This document shows, piece after piece, positions 37,636 through 47,602 of a stretch of 64,000 nt of DNA. The stretch is from Aquipseudomonas guryensis (lineage in GTDB: Bacteria > Pseudomonadota > Gammaproteobacteria > Pseudomonadales > Pseudomonadaceae): the NCBI RefSeq assembly GCF_014164785.1, contig NZ_JACJFN010000006.1:99688-163687 (forward strand), in the 5' to 3' direction. Every line of letters begins with the position of its first letter. The stretch's first letter is position 1. The notes under the pieces were generated by a model. The model saw only the letters and a list, made by a program, of their open reading frames with translations, searched no databases and was not told the origin of the DNA. Both the position numbers and the translations under genes were made by a program.

Positions 37636-38049
37636 ATGCCTGATGCGGTATCGACCATGTCCCACAACTGGGCTTTCGCTGTATTCCTGCTCGGCGTTTT
37701 CGGGCTCATCGCTTTCATGCTCGGTCTTTCCAGCCTGCTGGGGAGCAAAGCCTGGGGGCGCAGCAAGAACGAACCCTTCGAATCCGGCATGCTGCCCGTC
37801 GGCAGCGCACGCCTGCGCCTCTCGGCAAAGTTCTATCTGGTCGCGATGCTGTTCGTGATCTTCGACGTTGAAGCTCTCTTTCTCTTCGCTTGGGCAGTCT
37901 CGGTACGCGAAAGCGGCTGGGCCGGCCTGATCGAAGCTACAGTTTTTATAGCAATTCTGTTGGCAGGTCTTGTCTATCTTTGGCGTATCGGTGCGCTCGA
38001 CTGGGCACCCGAGGGTCGTCGTAATCGGCAGGCGAAGCTAAAACAATGA
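37636..38049 (+). CDS. nuoA: NADH-quinone oxidoreductase subunit A
   Basis: 137-residue membrane subunit of complex I with three helices. The conserved loop NEPFESGMLPVG and the acidic helix FVIFDVEALFLFAWAV are present. AAGGAG lies 8 bases before the ATG at 37636; an in-frame ATG at residue 8 is an alternative. It is the first gene of the 13-gene operon and sits behind a long untranslated region. Confidence 0.95.
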   Translation: MPDAVSTMSHNWAFAVFLLGVFGLIAFMLGLSSLLGSKAWGRSKNEPFESGMLPVGSARLRLSAKFYLVAMLFVIFDVEALFLFAWAVSVRESGWAGLIEATVFIAILLAGLVYLWRIGALDWAPEGRRNRQAKLKQ

Positions 38050-38059
38050 GGCTTTGGCG

Positions 38060-38737
38060 ATGCAATACAAACTTACTCGGATCGATCCGGATGCGCCTAA
38101 TGAGCAGTATCCGATCGGCGAGCGGGAGACTGTCTCCGACCCGCTGCTAGAAGACCAGGTCCACAAGAACATCTACATGGGCAAACTTGCCGATGTTCTT
38201 AACGGCGCAGTGAACTGGGGGCGCAAGAACTCCCTCTGGCCATACAACTTCGGCCTGTCCTGCTGCTATGTGGAAATGACCACCGCCTTTACCGCGCCGC
38301 ATGACGTGGCACGTTTTGGCGCGGAAGTCATTCGCGCATCCCCGCGCCAGGCAGACTTCATGGTCATCGCCGGCACCTGCTTTATCAAGATGGCTCCGGT
38401 CATCCAGCGCCTGTACGAGCAGATGCTGGAACCCAAGTGGGTGATCTCGATGGGTTCGTGCGCCAACTCCGGTGGCATGTACGACATCTATTCCGTGGTC
38501 CAGGGGGTCGACAAGTTCCTCCCGGTCGACGTCTATATTCCCGGTTGCCCGCCCCGTCCCGAAGCATTCCTGCAAGGCCTGATGCTGCTGCAGGAATCCA
38601 TCGGCCAGGAACGTCGCCCGTTGTCCTGGGTGGTCGGTGATCAAGGGGTTTACCGTGCCGACATGCCTTCGCAGAAAGAACAGCGCCGCGAACAGCGGAT
38701 CGCCGTAACCAATCTGCGCAGCCCCGACGAAGTGTGA
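38060..38737 (+). CDS. nuoB: NADH-quinone oxidoreductase subunit B
   Basis: 225-residue peripheral-arm subunit carrying iron-sulfur cluster N2, the last centre before quinone. The cluster ligands are in LSCCYVEM, MGSCANSGG and PGCPPRPEA. The ATG at 38060 is preferred over a TTG six bases upstream. Confidence 0.97.
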   Translation: MQYKLTRIDPDAPNEQYPIGERETVSDPLLEDQVHKNIYMGKLADVLNGAVNWGRKNSLWPYNFGLSCCYVEMTTAFTAPHDVARFGAEVIRASPRQADFMVIAGTCFIKMAPVIQRLYEQMLEPKWVISMGSCANSGGMYDIYSVVQGVDKFLPVDVYIPGCPPRPEAFLQGLMLLQESIGQERRPLSWVVGDQGVYRADMPSQKEQRREQRIAVTNLRSPDEV

Positions 38738-38793
38738 GCCTGGGCTCGACTGAGCCCGCCTACTGACGCCGTTGACCGATAGCGACCGAGACC

Positions 38794-40575
38794 ATGACTG
38801 CAGACAGCGTTCTGTCCATACCGCCGTACAAGGCTGACGACCAAGATGTGGTCGTCGAACTGAATTCCCGTTTTGGCGCCGAGGCCTTTACCGTGCAGAG
38901 CACCCGCACCGGTATGCCGGTGCTGTGGGTGGCGCGCGACCGCCTGATCAACGTCCTGACCTTTCTGCGCAACCTGCCGCGCCCCTACGTCATGCTCTAC
39001 GACCTGCATGGCGTCGACGAGCGCCTGCGCACCCAGCGCCGTGGCCTGCCGGGCGCAGACTTCACGGTGTTCTACCACCTGATGTCGCTGGAACGGAACA
39101 GCGACATCATGATCAAGGTTGCCCTGAAAGAAGGTGACCTCAATGTGCCTAGCGTCACCAGCATCTGGCCCAACGCCAACTGGTACGAACGCGAAGTCTG
39201 GGACCTCTACGGCATCACCTTCCAGGGCCACCCACACCTGACCCGCATCATGATGCCGTCGACCTGGGAAGGTCATCCGCTGCGCAAGGACTACCCGGCG
39301 CGCGCCACCGAATTCGATCCGTTCAGCCTGACCCTGGCCAAGCAGCAGCTCGAGGAAGAGTCGGCGCGCTTCAAGCCGGAAGACTGGGGCATGAAGCGGG
39401 GCAGCGAGCACGAGGACTATATGTTCCTCAACCTCGGCCCCAACCACCCCTCTGCTCACGGGGCGTTCCGCATCATCCTGCAGCTCGATGGCGAAGAGAT
39501 TGTCGATTGCGTTCCGGAAGTCGGCTACCACCACCGTGGCGCTGAGAAGATGGCCGAACGGCAGAGCTGGCACAGCTTCATTCCCTACACCGACCGCATC
39601 GACTACCTCGGCGGGGTGATGAACAACCTGCCGTATGTGCTGGCCGTGGAAAAACTGGCCGGAATCACCGTGCCGCAAAAGGTCGACGTGATCCGCATCA
39701 TGCTGGCCGAGTTCTTCCGTATCACCAGCCACCTGCTGTTCCTCGGTACTTATATCCAGGACGTCGGCGCGATGACCCCGGTGTTTTTCACCTTCACCGA
39801 CCGCCAGCGTGCCTACAAGGTGATCGAAGCCATCACCGGCTTCCGCCTGCACCCGGCCTGGTACCGCATCGGTGGCGTCGCCCACGACCTGCCGCGCGGC
39901 TGGGACGGCCTGGTCAAGGAGTTCGTCGACTGGCTGCCCAAGCGCCTCGATGAGTACGAAAAGGCGGCACTGAAGAACAGCATCCTGATCGGCCGCACCA
40001 AGGGCGTGGCCCAGTACAACACCAAGGAAGCCCTGGAATGGGGCACTACTGGTGCCGGCCTGCGCGCCACTGGCTGTGATTTCGACCTGCGCAAGGCACG
40101 CCCATACTCTGGCTACGAGAACTTCGAATTCGAAGTGCCGCTGGCCGTCAACGGCGATGCCTATGACCGCTGCATGGTCCGTGTCGAAGAAATGCGCCAG
40201 AGCATCAAGATCATCGACCAGTGCCTGCGCAACATGCCGGCAGGCCCGTACAAGGCGGATCACCCGCTGACCACGCCGCCGCCGAAAGAGCGCACCCTGC
40301 AACACATCGAGACCCTGATCACTCACTTCCTGCAAGTCTCCTGGGGCCCGGTGATGCCGGCCAACGAGAGCTTCCAGATGATCGAGGCGACCAAGGGCAT
40401 CAACAGCTACTACCTGACGAGCGACGGCAGCACCATGAGCTATCGCACCCGGATTCGCACACCCAGCTTCCCCCATCTGCAGCAGATCCCTTCGGTGATC
40501 CGCGGCAGCATGGTGGCGGACCTTATCGCGTACCTGGGCAGTATCGACTTCGTTATGGCCGACGTGGACCGCTGA
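38794..40575 (+). CDS. nuoC: fused NADH-quinone oxidoreductase subunit C/D
   Basis: 593 residues with NuoC (about 1-185, RIMMPSTWEGHPLRKDYP) joined to NuoD (about 205-593, LNLGPNHPSAHGAFR, HHRGAEKMAE, and the C-terminal MVADLIAYLGSIDFVMADVDR). The fusion is normal for Pseudomonas and Enterobacteriaceae. The D part forms much of the quinone-binding cavity with NuoB. Confidence 0.97.
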   Translation: MTADSVLSIPPYKADDQDVVVELNSRFGAEAFTVQSTRTGMPVLWVARDRLINVLTFLRNLPRPYVMLYDLHGVDERLRTQRRGLPGADFTVFYHLMSLERNSDIMIKVALKEGDLNVPSVTSIWPNANWYEREVWDLYGITFQGHPHLTRIMMPSTWEGHPLRKDYPARATEFDPFSLTLAKQQLEEESARFKPEDWGMKRGSEHEDYMFLNLGPNHPSAHGAFRIILQLDGEEIVDCVPEVGYHHRGAEKMAERQSWHSFIPYTDRIDYLGGVMNNLPYVLAVEKLAGITVPQKVDVIRIMLAEFFRITSHLLFLGTYIQDVGAMTPVFFTFTDRQRAYKVIEAITGFRLHPAWYRIGGVAHDLPRGWDGLVKEFVDWLPKRLDEYEKAALKNSILIGRTKGVAQYNTKEALEWGTTGAGLRATGCDFDLRKARPYSGYENFEFEVPLAVNGDAYDRCMVRVEEMRQSIKIIDQCLRNMPAGPYKADHPLTTPPPKERTLQHIETLITHFLQVSWGPVMPANESFQMIEATKGINSYYLTSDGSTMSYRTRIRTPSFPHLQQIPSVIRGSMVADLIAYLGSIDFVMADVDR

Positions 40576-40577
40576 TT

Positions 40578-41072
40578 ATGAACACGCTAATCCAGACTGA
40601 CCGTTTCACTCTCAGCGAAACCGAGCGCTCGGCCATCGAGCACGAGATGCATCACTACGAAGACCCACGCGCCGCTAGCATCGAAGCCCTGAAAATCGTG
40701 CAGAAAGAGCGCGGCTGGGTACCGGACGGCGCCGCCGATGCGATTGGCGCGATCCTCGGCATCCCGGCCAGCGATGTCGAAGGTGTGGCCACCTTCTATA
40801 GTCAGATTTTCCGCCAGCCGGTGGGTCGTCACATCATTCGAGTCTGCGACAGCATGACCTGCTTCGTCGGCGGCCACGAGAACCTGCTCGACAGTCTCAA
40901 GGACAAGCTCGGCATCGTGCCCGGACAGACCACAGCCGACGGCCGTTTCACCCTGCTGCCGGTGTGCTGCCTGGGCAACTGCGACAAGGCCCCGGCGGTG
41001 ATGATCGACGACGACACCTACGGCAACCTCGACGCCAATGGCATCACCCAACTGCTGGAGGCCTATGTATGA
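40578..41072 (+). CDS. nuoE: NADH-quinone oxidoreductase subunit E
   Basis: 164-residue thioredoxin-like subunit binding the [2Fe-2S] cluster N1a. The four cysteines are in RVCDSMTCFVGG and VCCLGNCDKAPAVM. The ATG at 40578 is two bases after the nuoCD stop. The stop overlaps nuoF (ATGA). Confidence 0.96.
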   Translation: MNTLIQTDRFTLSETERSAIEHEMHHYEDPRAASIEALKIVQKERGWVPDGAADAIGAILGIPASDVEGVATFYSQIFRQPVGRHIIRVCDSMTCFVGGHENLLDSLKDKLGIVPGQTTADGRFTLLPVCCLGNCDKAPAVMIDDDTYGNLDANGITQLLEAYV

Positions 41073-42424
41073 GTAGCAAAACGCTGACGTCCATCGGCCC
41101 GGCCAACCGCATAGCCCGCAGCGAAGAAACCCATCCGCTGACCTGGCGCCTGCGCGACGACGCGCAGCCGGTGTGGCTGGAGGAATACCAGGCCAAGAAC
41201 GGCTATGCCGCCGCGCGCAAGGCCCTGGGCGAAATGGCCCAGGCCGATATCGTGCAGACGGTCAAGGACTCCGGCCTCAAGGGCCGCGGCGGTGCGGGCT
41301 TCCCCACTGGGGTGAAGTGGGGCCTGATGCCGGCCGACGAATCCATGAACATCCGCTACCTGCTGTGCAACGCGGATGAGATGGAGCCCAACACCTGGAA
41401 AGACCGCATGCTCATGGAGCAGCTGCCGCACCTGCTGGTGGAAGGCATGCTGATCTCCGCGCGCGCGCTCAAGGCTTACCGCGGCTATATCTTTCTGCGC
41501 GGCGAGTACGTCGACGCGGCCGCCAACCTCAACCGCGCCATCGAGGAAGCCAAGGCCGCCGGCCTGCTGGGCAAGAACATCCTCGGCAGCGGCTTCGATT
41601 TCGAGCTGTTCGTCCACACCGGTGCCGGGCGCTACATCTGCGGTGAAGAAACCGCGCTGATCAACTCCCTGGAAGGCCGCCGCGCCAACCCACGCTCCAA
41701 GCCGCCCTTCCCCGCCGCCGTCGGCGTGTGGGGCAAGCCGACCTGCGTGAACAACGTCGAGACCCTGTGCAACGTGCCGGCGATCGTCGCCAACGGCGTC
41801 GACTGGTACAAAACCCTCGCCCGTCCGGGCAGCGAAGACATGGGTACCAAGCTGATGGGCTTCTCCGGCAAGGTGAAGAACCCCGGCCTGTGGGAGCTGC
41901 CTTTCGGCCTGCCAGCCCGCGAGCTGTTCGAGGACTACGCCGGCGGTATGCGCGACGGCTACAAGCTCAAGTGCTGGCAGCCCGGCGGCGCAGGCACCGG
42001 TTTCCTGCTGCCCGAGCACCTCGATGCCCTGATGTATGCCGGCGGGATTGGCAAGGTCGGCACCCGTATGGGCACAGGCCTGGCGCTGGCGGTAGACGAC
42101 AGCGTCAACATGGTCTCGCTGCTGCGCAACATGGAAGAGTTCTTCGCCCGCGAGTCGTGTGGCTGGTGTACGCCGTGCCGCGACGGTCTTCCGTGGAGCG
42201 TGAAGATTCTCCGCGCGCTGGAGCGTGGCCAAGGCACCCAGCAGGACATCGACACCCTGCTCGGCCTGGTCAACTTCCTCGGCCCCGGCAAGACTTTCTG
42301 CGCCCACGCACCGGGTGCCGTCGAGCCGTTGGGCAGTGCGATCAAGTATTTCCGTCCGGAGTTCGAGGCTGGCGTAGCCAGCAACAGCGCCCCGGCAACG
42401 ACGGGGCAATTCGCCCCCGCGTGA
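41069..42424 (+). CDS. nuoF: NADH-quinone oxidoreductase subunit F
   Basis: 451-residue NADH-dehydrogenase subunit with FMN and cluster N3. The NADH/FMN site includes GRGGAGFPTGVKW and GAGRYICGEETALINSLEG. The [4Fe-4S] ligands are in ESCGWCTPCRDG, with a fourth cysteine in KTFCAHAPG. It overlaps nuoE. A 95-bp gap with no recognised gene separates it from nuoG. Confidence 0.97.
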   Translation: MSSKTLTSIGPANRIARSEETHPLTWRLRDDAQPVWLEEYQAKNGYAAARKALGEMAQADIVQTVKDSGLKGRGGAGFPTGVKWGLMPADESMNIRYLLCNADEMEPNTWKDRMLMEQLPHLLVEGMLISARALKAYRGYIFLRGEYVDAAANLNRAIEEAKAAGLLGKNILGSGFDFELFVHTGAGRYICGEETALINSLEGRRANPRSKPPFPAAVGVWGKPTCVNNVETLCNVPAIVANGVDWYKTLARPGSEDMGTKLMGFSGKVKNPGLWELPFGLPARELFEDYAGGMRDGYKLKCWQPGGAGTGFLLPEHLDALMYAGGIGKVGTRMGTGLALAVDDSVNMVSLLRNMEEFFARESCGWCTPCRDGLPWSVKILRALERGQGTQQDIDTLLGLVNFLGPGKTFCAHAPGAVEPLGSAIKYFRPEFEAGVASNSAPATTGQFAPA

Positions 42425-42519
42425 AGTTTTGCGTGACGGCGGCCACTTATCTGGCCCCGTGACACACCGTGATTCCATTAGCCAAGCCTGCTTCGGTGGG
42501 CAAAGAAGAAACCTGAACC

Positions 42520-45228
42520 ATGGCCACTATCCACGTAGACGGCAAAGATTTTGAAGTCGATGGGGCGGACAACCTGCTGCAGGCCTGCCTGTCCCTCGGA
42601 CTCGACATCCCCTACTTCTGCTGGCACCCGGCGCTCGGTAGCGTCGGCGCTTGCCGCCAGTGCGCAGTCAAACAGTACAGCGACGAAAACGACACCCGTG
42701 GTCGCATCGTCATGTCGTGCATGACGCCGGCCACCGACAACACCTGGATCTCCATCGACGATGAGGAATCCAAGGCGTTTCGCGCCAGTGTCGTCGAATG
42801 GCTGATGACCAACCACCCGCACGACTGCCCGGTCTGCGAGGAAGGCGGCCACTGCCACCTGCAAGACATGACGGTGATGACCGGCCACAACCAGCGCCGC
42901 TATCGCTTCACCAAGCGCACTCACCAGAACCAGCAGCTCGGCCCGTTCATCTCCCATGAGATGAACCGCTGCATCGCCTGCTACCGCTGCGTACGCTACT
43001 ACAAGGACTACGCCGGCGGCACCGACCTGGGCGTCTACGGCGCGCACGACAACGTGTACTTCGGCCGCGTCGAAGACGGCACGCTGGAAAGCGAGTTCTC
43101 CGGCAACCTGGTCGAGGTCTGCCCGACCGGCGTGTTCACCGACAAAACCCACTCCGAGCGCTACAACCGCAAGTGGGACATGCAGTTCGCCCCGAGCATC
43201 TGCCACGGCTGCGCCAGCGGCTGCAACACCAGCCCGGGCGAGCGCTACGGCGAGATCCGCCGCATCGAGAACCGCTTCAACGGTGACGTGAACCAGTATT
43301 TCCTCTGCGACCGCGGCCGCTTCGGCTACGGCTACGTCAACCGCGACGACCGTCCGCGCCAGCCGCTCTTCAATGGCGCAAAACTTGGCCTGGATGCCGC
43401 ACTGGACAAAGCCGCCGAGCTGCTCAAAGGCAAGCGCGTGATCGGCATCGGTTCGCCACGCGCCAGCCTGGAAGGTAACTTCGCCCTGCGTGAGCTGGTC
43501 GGCGAAGCCAACTACTACAGCGGGATCGCCGCTGCCGAGCTGGACAACCTGCGCCTGATCCGCGACATCCTGCAGAACGGCCCGCTGCCAGTGCCGACCC
43601 TGCGCGAGGTGGAACACCACGACGCGGTGTTCGTCCTCGGTGAAGACCTGACCCAGACCGCCGCGCGCATGGCCCTGGCCCTGCGCCAGGCGGTCAAGGG
43701 CAAGGCCACCGAAATCGCTGCCTCGATGAAGATCCAGGACTGGCACATGGCCGCCGTGCAGAACGTCGCTCAGGACGCTCTGCACCCGCTGTTCATCGCC
43801 AGCGTCACCCCGACCCGCCTCGACGACATCGCCGAAGCCTGCGTGCACGCCGCCCCGGCCGACCTGGCCCGTATCGGCTTTGCCGTGGCCCATGCTATCG
43901 ACCCGAGCGCCCCGGCCGTGACCGGCCTGGATGCCGACGCCGCCGAGCTGGTGCAACTGATCGCCGACGCCCTGCTGGGTGCCAAGCGTCCGCTGATCGT
44001 CTCCGGTGCCTCGTTGGGCAGCAAGGAGCTGATCGAGGCCGCAGCCAACATCGCCAGCGCGCTGAAAAATCGCGAGAAGAACGGCTCCATCAGCCTGGTC
44101 GTCCCGGAAGCCAACAGCATGGGCCTGGCCCTGTTTGGTGGCGAGTCGCTGGACACCGCCCTGGAAGCCCTGACTGCCGGCCAGGCCGACGCCGTGATCG
44201 TGCTGGAAAACGACCTGTACCGCCGCGCCGATGCCGCCAAGGTGGATGCCGCCCTGGCAGCCGCCAAGGTGGTGATCGTTGCCGACCACCAGCAGACCGC
44301 CACCAGCGCCAAGGCCCACCTGCTGCTGCCGGCTGCCAGCTTTGCCGAAGGCGACGGCACCCTGGTCAGCCTGGAAGGCCGCGCCCAGCGTTTCTTCCAG
44401 GTGTTCGAGCCGAGCTACTACGACAGCAACATTCTGGTTCGCGAAGGCTGGCGTTGGCTGCACGCACTGCACAGCACAATGCAGGGCAAGACCGTCGACT
44501 GGACTCAGCTGGATCAGGTCACCGCAGCCTGCGCCGCCAGCAGCAATCTGCTGACTGGCATCACTGCTGCTGCGCCGACTGCCTCGTTCCGCATCAAGGG
44601 CCTCAAGCTGGCCCGTGAACCTCACCGCTACAGCGGCCGTACCGCCATGCGCGCCAACATCAGCGTGCATGAGCCGCGTCAGCCGCAGGACCAGGACTCG
44701 GCCTTCGCTTTCTCCATGGAAGGCTATTCGGGCAGCAAGGAAGACCGTCAGCAGATCCCGTTCGCCTGGTCGCCGGGCTGGAACTCGCCGCAAGCCTGGA
44801 ACAAGTTCCAGGACGAAGTCGGCGGTCACCTGCGTGCCGGTGATCCGGGCGTGCGTCTGATCGAGGCCAAAGGCGAGAGCCTGCCGTGGTTTGCCGTCAA
44901 CGCCGCGTTCAATCCAGCACAAGGCACCCTGCAAGCCGTTCCGCTGCATCACCTGTTCGGCAGCGAAGAAACCTCTGCCCGCGCCGCGCCGCTGCAGGAG
45001 CGCATCCCACAGCCGTATGTAGCGCTGGCCAAGGCCGAAGCCGACCGTCTGGGTGTTAACGACGGTGCCTGGCTCAGCCTGAACGTAGGTGGTCAGACTC
45101 TGCGCCTGCCACTGCAGATCAACGAAGATATGGCCGTTGGTCTGGCCGGTTTGCCGGTCGGCCTAACAGGCATCCCGGCGCTGCTGGCCGGTGCCGTGGT
45201 CACCACCATCCAGGAGGCCGCGCAATGA
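42520..45228 (+). CDS. nuoG: NADH-quinone oxidoreductase subunit G
   Basis: 902-residue largest peripheral subunit. The N-terminal ferredoxin-like part has CWHPALGSVGACRQCAV (N1b). A HDCPVCEEGGHCHLQD segment supplies further ligands (the N5 His/Cys site), and CIACYRCVRYY with EVCPTGVF (N4) follow. ICHGCASGCNTSPGERY is the extra N7-type cysteine motif. The large C-terminal half is molybdopterin-oxidoreductase-like without a cofactor role. The stop overlaps nuoH. Confidence 0.97.
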   Translation: MATIHVDGKDFEVDGADNLLQACLSLGLDIPYFCWHPALGSVGACRQCAVKQYSDENDTRGRIVMSCMTPATDNTWISIDDEESKAFRASVVEWLMTNHPHDCPVCEEGGHCHLQDMTVMTGHNQRRYRFTKRTHQNQQLGPFISHEMNRCIACYRCVRYYKDYAGGTDLGVYGAHDNVYFGRVEDGTLESEFSGNLVEVCPTGVFTDKTHSERYNRKWDMQFAPSICHGCASGCNTSPGERYGEIRRIENRFNGDVNQYFLCDRGRFGYGYVNRDDRPRQPLFNGAKLGLDAALDKAAELLKGKRVIGIGSPRASLEGNFALRELVGEANYYSGIAAAELDNLRLIRDILQNGPLPVPTLREVEHHDAVFVLGEDLTQTAARMALALRQAVKGKATEIAASMKIQDWHMAAVQNVAQDALHPLFIASVTPTRLDDIAEACVHAAPADLARIGFAVAHAIDPSAPAVTGLDADAAELVQLIADALLGAKRPLIVSGASLGSKELIEAAANIASALKNREKNGSISLVVPEANSMGLALFGGESLDTALEALTAGQADAVIVLENDLYRRADAAKVDAALAAAKVVIVADHQQTATSAKAHLLLPAASFAEGDGTLVSLEGRAQRFFQVFEPSYYDSNILVREGWRWLHALHSTMQGKTVDWTQLDQVTAACAASSNLLTGITAAAPTASFRIKGLKLAREPHRYSGRTAMRANISVHEPRQPQDQDSAFAFSMEGYSGSKEDRQQIPFAWSPGWNSPQAWNKFQDEVGGHLRAGDPGVRLIEAKGESLPWFAVNAAFNPAQGTLQAVPLHHLFGSEETSARAAPLQERIPQPYVALAKAEADRLGVNDGAWLSLNVGGQTLRLPLQINEDMAVGLAGLPVGLTGIPALLAGAVVTTIQEAAQ

Positions 45229-46217
45229 GCTGGCTGACACCTGAGGTGATGGACGTGCTGATCGCGGTGCTCAAGGCCATCGTGATTCTGCTGGTAGTCG
45301 TGGTCTGCGGTGCGCTGCTGAGCTTCATCGAACGCCGCCTGCTCGGCTGGTGGCAGGACCGCTACGGCCCCAACCGCGTTGGCCCGTTCGGCATGTTCCA
45401 GATCGCAGCCGACATGATCAAGATGTTCTTCAAGGAAGATTGGACGCCGCCGTTCGCCGACAAGGCGATCTTCATCCTGGCGCCGATGATCGCTTTCGCC
45501 GCCATGCTGATGGCCTTCGCGATCATCCCGGTTACCCCGACCTGGGGTGTGGCGGACCTGAACATCGGCATCCTGTTCTTCTTCGCCATGGCAGGTCTGT
45601 CGGTGTATGCGGTGCTGTTCGCCGGCTGGTCGAGCAACAACAAGTTCGCCCTGCTCGGCGCCCTGCGCGCCTCGGCACAGACGGTGTCCTACGAGGTATT
45701 CCTGGCCCTGGCGCTGATGGGTATCGTCGCTCAGGTTGGCTCGTTCAACATGCGCGATATCGTCGATTACCAGGCCGAGAACCTGTGGTTCATCATTCCG
45801 CAGTTCTTCGGTTTCTGTACCTTCTTCATCGCTGGCGTGGCGGTGACTCACCGTCACCCGTTCGACCAGCCGGAAGCGGAGCAGGAACTGGCCGACGGTT
45901 ATCACATCGAATATGCCGGGATGAAATGGGGCATGTTCTTCGTCGGTGAATACATCGGCATCGTGACCATTTCGGCGCTGCTGGTGACTCTGTTCTTCGG
46001 TGGCTGGCACGGCCCGTTCGGCATCCTGCCGCAGATCCCGTTTATCTGGTTCGCCCTGAAAACCTGCTTCTTCATCATGATCTTCATCCTGCTGCGCGCC
46101 TCAATTCCGCGCCCGCGGTATGACCAGGTCATGGCCTTCAGCTGGAAGTTCTGTCTGCCGCTGACCCTGATCAACCTGCTGGTGACCGGCGCCGTTGTGC
46201 TGGCTACGGCCCAGTAA
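45225..46217 (+). CDS. nuoH: NADH-quinone oxidoreductase subunit H
   Basis: 330-residue membrane subunit with about eight helices that links the quinone site to the proton-pumping arm. Conserved parts include ERRLLGWWQDRYGPNRVGPFG, SSNNKFALLGALRASAQ and HPFDQPEAEQELADGYH. It overlaps nuoG by four bases (ATGA). Confidence 0.97.
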   Translation: MSWLTPEVMDVLIAVLKAIVILLVVVVCGALLSFIERRLLGWWQDRYGPNRVGPFGMFQIAADMIKMFFKEDWTPPFADKAIFILAPMIAFAAMLMAFAIIPVTPTWGVADLNIGILFFFAMAGLSVYAVLFAGWSSNNKFALLGALRASAQTVSYEVFLALALMGIVAQVGSFNMRDIVDYQAENLWFIIPQFFGFCTFFIAGVAVTHRHPFDQPEAEQELADGYHIEYAGMKWGMFFVGEYIGIVTISALLVTLFFGGWHGPFGILPQIPFIWFALKTCFFIMIFILLRASIPRPRYDQVMAFSWKFCLPLTLINLLVTGAVVLATAQ

Positions 46218-46229
46218 GGAGTAATAGCG

Positions 46230-46778
46230 ATGATCAAATACATCTGGGATGTGGTGCATGGCACCTGGACCCAACTGCGCAGCCTGGTGATGGTGTTCAG
46301 TCACGGCTTCCGTAAACGCGACACCCTGCAGTACCCGGAAGAGCCGGTCTACCTGCCGCCGCGCTACCGTGGCCGCATCGTGCTGACCCGCGACCCCGAC
46401 GGCGAAGAACGCTGCGTGGCCTGCAACCTGTGCGCCGTGGCCTGCCCGGTTGGTTGCATCTCGCTGCAGAAGGCCGAGATGCCGGACGGTCGCTGGTACC
46501 CGGACTTCTTCCGCATCAACTTCTCGCGCTGCATTTTCTGTGGCCTGTGCGAAGAAGCCTGCCCGACCACGGCGATCCAGCTCACCCCGGACTTCGAGAT
46601 GGGCGAGTTCAAGCGTCAGGACCTGGTGTACGAGAAGGAAGACCTGCTGATCAGCGGCCCGGGCAAGAACCCGGACTACAACTTCTACCGCGTTGCCGGT
46701 ATGGCCATCGCTGGCAAGCCGAAAGGCGCTGCACAAAACGAAGCCGAACCGATCAACGTCAAAGGCCTGTTGCCCTAA
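46230..46778 (+). CDS. nuoI: NADH-quinone oxidoreductase subunit I
   Basis: 182-residue ferredoxin-type subunit with two [4Fe-4S] clusters (N6a and N6b). The motifs are CVACNLCAVACPVGC and CIFCGLCEEACPTTA. AAGGAG precedes the ATG by 8 bases. It belongs to the connecting module with NuoB and NuoCD. Confidence 0.97.
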   Translation: MIKYIWDVVHGTWTQLRSLVMVFSHGFRKRDTLQYPEEPVYLPPRYRGRIVLTRDPDGEERCVACNLCAVACPVGCISLQKAEMPDGRWYPDFFRINFSRCIFCGLCEEACPTTAIQLTPDFEMGEFKRQDLVYEKEDLLISGPGKNPDYNFYRVAGMAIAGKPKGAAQNEAEPINVKGLLP

Positions 46779-46787
46779 GGAGAGGAC

Positions 46788-47297
46788 ATGGAATTCGCTT
46801 TCTACCTCGCTGCGGGCGTTGCCGTGGCGTCCACGTTCAGGGTCATCACCGCGAGCAATCCGGTGCACGCCCTGCTTTATCTGATTCTCTCGCTGCTGGC
46901 CGTGGCCATGACCTTCTTCGCCCTCGGCGCCCCCTTCGCCGGCGCGCTGGAGATCATCGTCTACGCCGGCGCGATAATGGTGCTGTTCGTCTTCGTGGTG
47001 ATGATGCTCAACCTCGGCCCGGCTGCCGCCGAGCAGGAGAAGAAATGGTTGACGCCCGGCATCTGGACCGGACCGGCGATTCTCTCCGCGATTCTCCTCG
47101 GCCAGCTGCTTTATGTGCTGTTCCAGGCCCCGAGCGGTGCTTCCATCGGTCTGGTGACCGTGGATGCTAAAGCCGTGGGTATCGCCCTGTACGGCCCCTA
47201 TCTGCTGGCCGTCGAGCTGGCCTCGATGCTGCTGCTCGCCGCCCTGGTCGCCGCCTACCACCTGGGCCGCCACGAAGCTAAGGATGCAACGCCATGA
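46788..47297 (+). CDS. nuoJ: NADH-quinone oxidoreductase subunit J
   Basis: 169-residue membrane subunit with five helices. The conserved YAGAIMVLFVFVVMML helix (its bulge participates in proton-path coupling) and the NPVHALLYLILSLL start are visible. AAGGAGAG lies before the ATG. The stop overlaps nuoK. Confidence 0.96.
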   Translation: MEFAFYLAAGVAVASTFRVITASNPVHALLYLILSLLAVAMTFFALGAPFAGALEIIVYAGAIMVLFVFVVMMLNLGPAAAEQEKKWLTPGIWTGPAILSAILLGQLLYVLFQAPSGASIGLVTVDAKAVGIALYGPYLLAVELASMLLLAALVAAYHLGRHEAKDATP

Positions 47298-47602
47298 ATG
47301 CAATTCCCATGGAGCACGGCCTGGCCCTGGCCGGCGTGCTATTTAGCCTGGGCCTGATCGGCCTGATGGTGCGGCGCAACATCCTGTTCATCCTGATGAG
47401 CCTGGAAGTGATGATGAACGCCACCGCCCTGGCCTTCGTCGTTGCCGGCAGCCGCTGGGTACAGGCCGACGGGCAGATCATGTTCATTCTGGTGATCACC
47501 CTGGCTGCCGCCGAGGCCAGTATCGGCCTGGCGATCCTGCTGCAGCTGTATCGCCGCTTCCACACCCTCGATATCGACGCTGCCAGCGAGATGCGCGGAT
47601 GA
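47294..47602 (+). CDS. nuoK: NADH-quinone oxidoreductase subunit K
   Basis: 102-residue three-helix subunit with buried glutamates important for proton transfer (MSLEVMMNATALAF and LAAAEASIGLAIL). It overlaps nuoJ and nuoL by four bases at each end. Confidence 0.96.
   Translation: MNAIPMEHGLALAGVLFSLGLIGLMVRRNILFILMSLEVMMNATALAFVVAGSRWVQADGQIMFILVITLAAAEASIGLAILLQLYRRFHTLDIDAASEMRG

Noticed and set aside
42478..44952. 824-codon open frame on the minus strand
   Set aside because: It lies fully antisense to nuoG, with composition typical of a GC-rich shadow frame and no recognisable domains. Similar long shadows lie opposite nuoM, icd, mnmA, purB and aceA.
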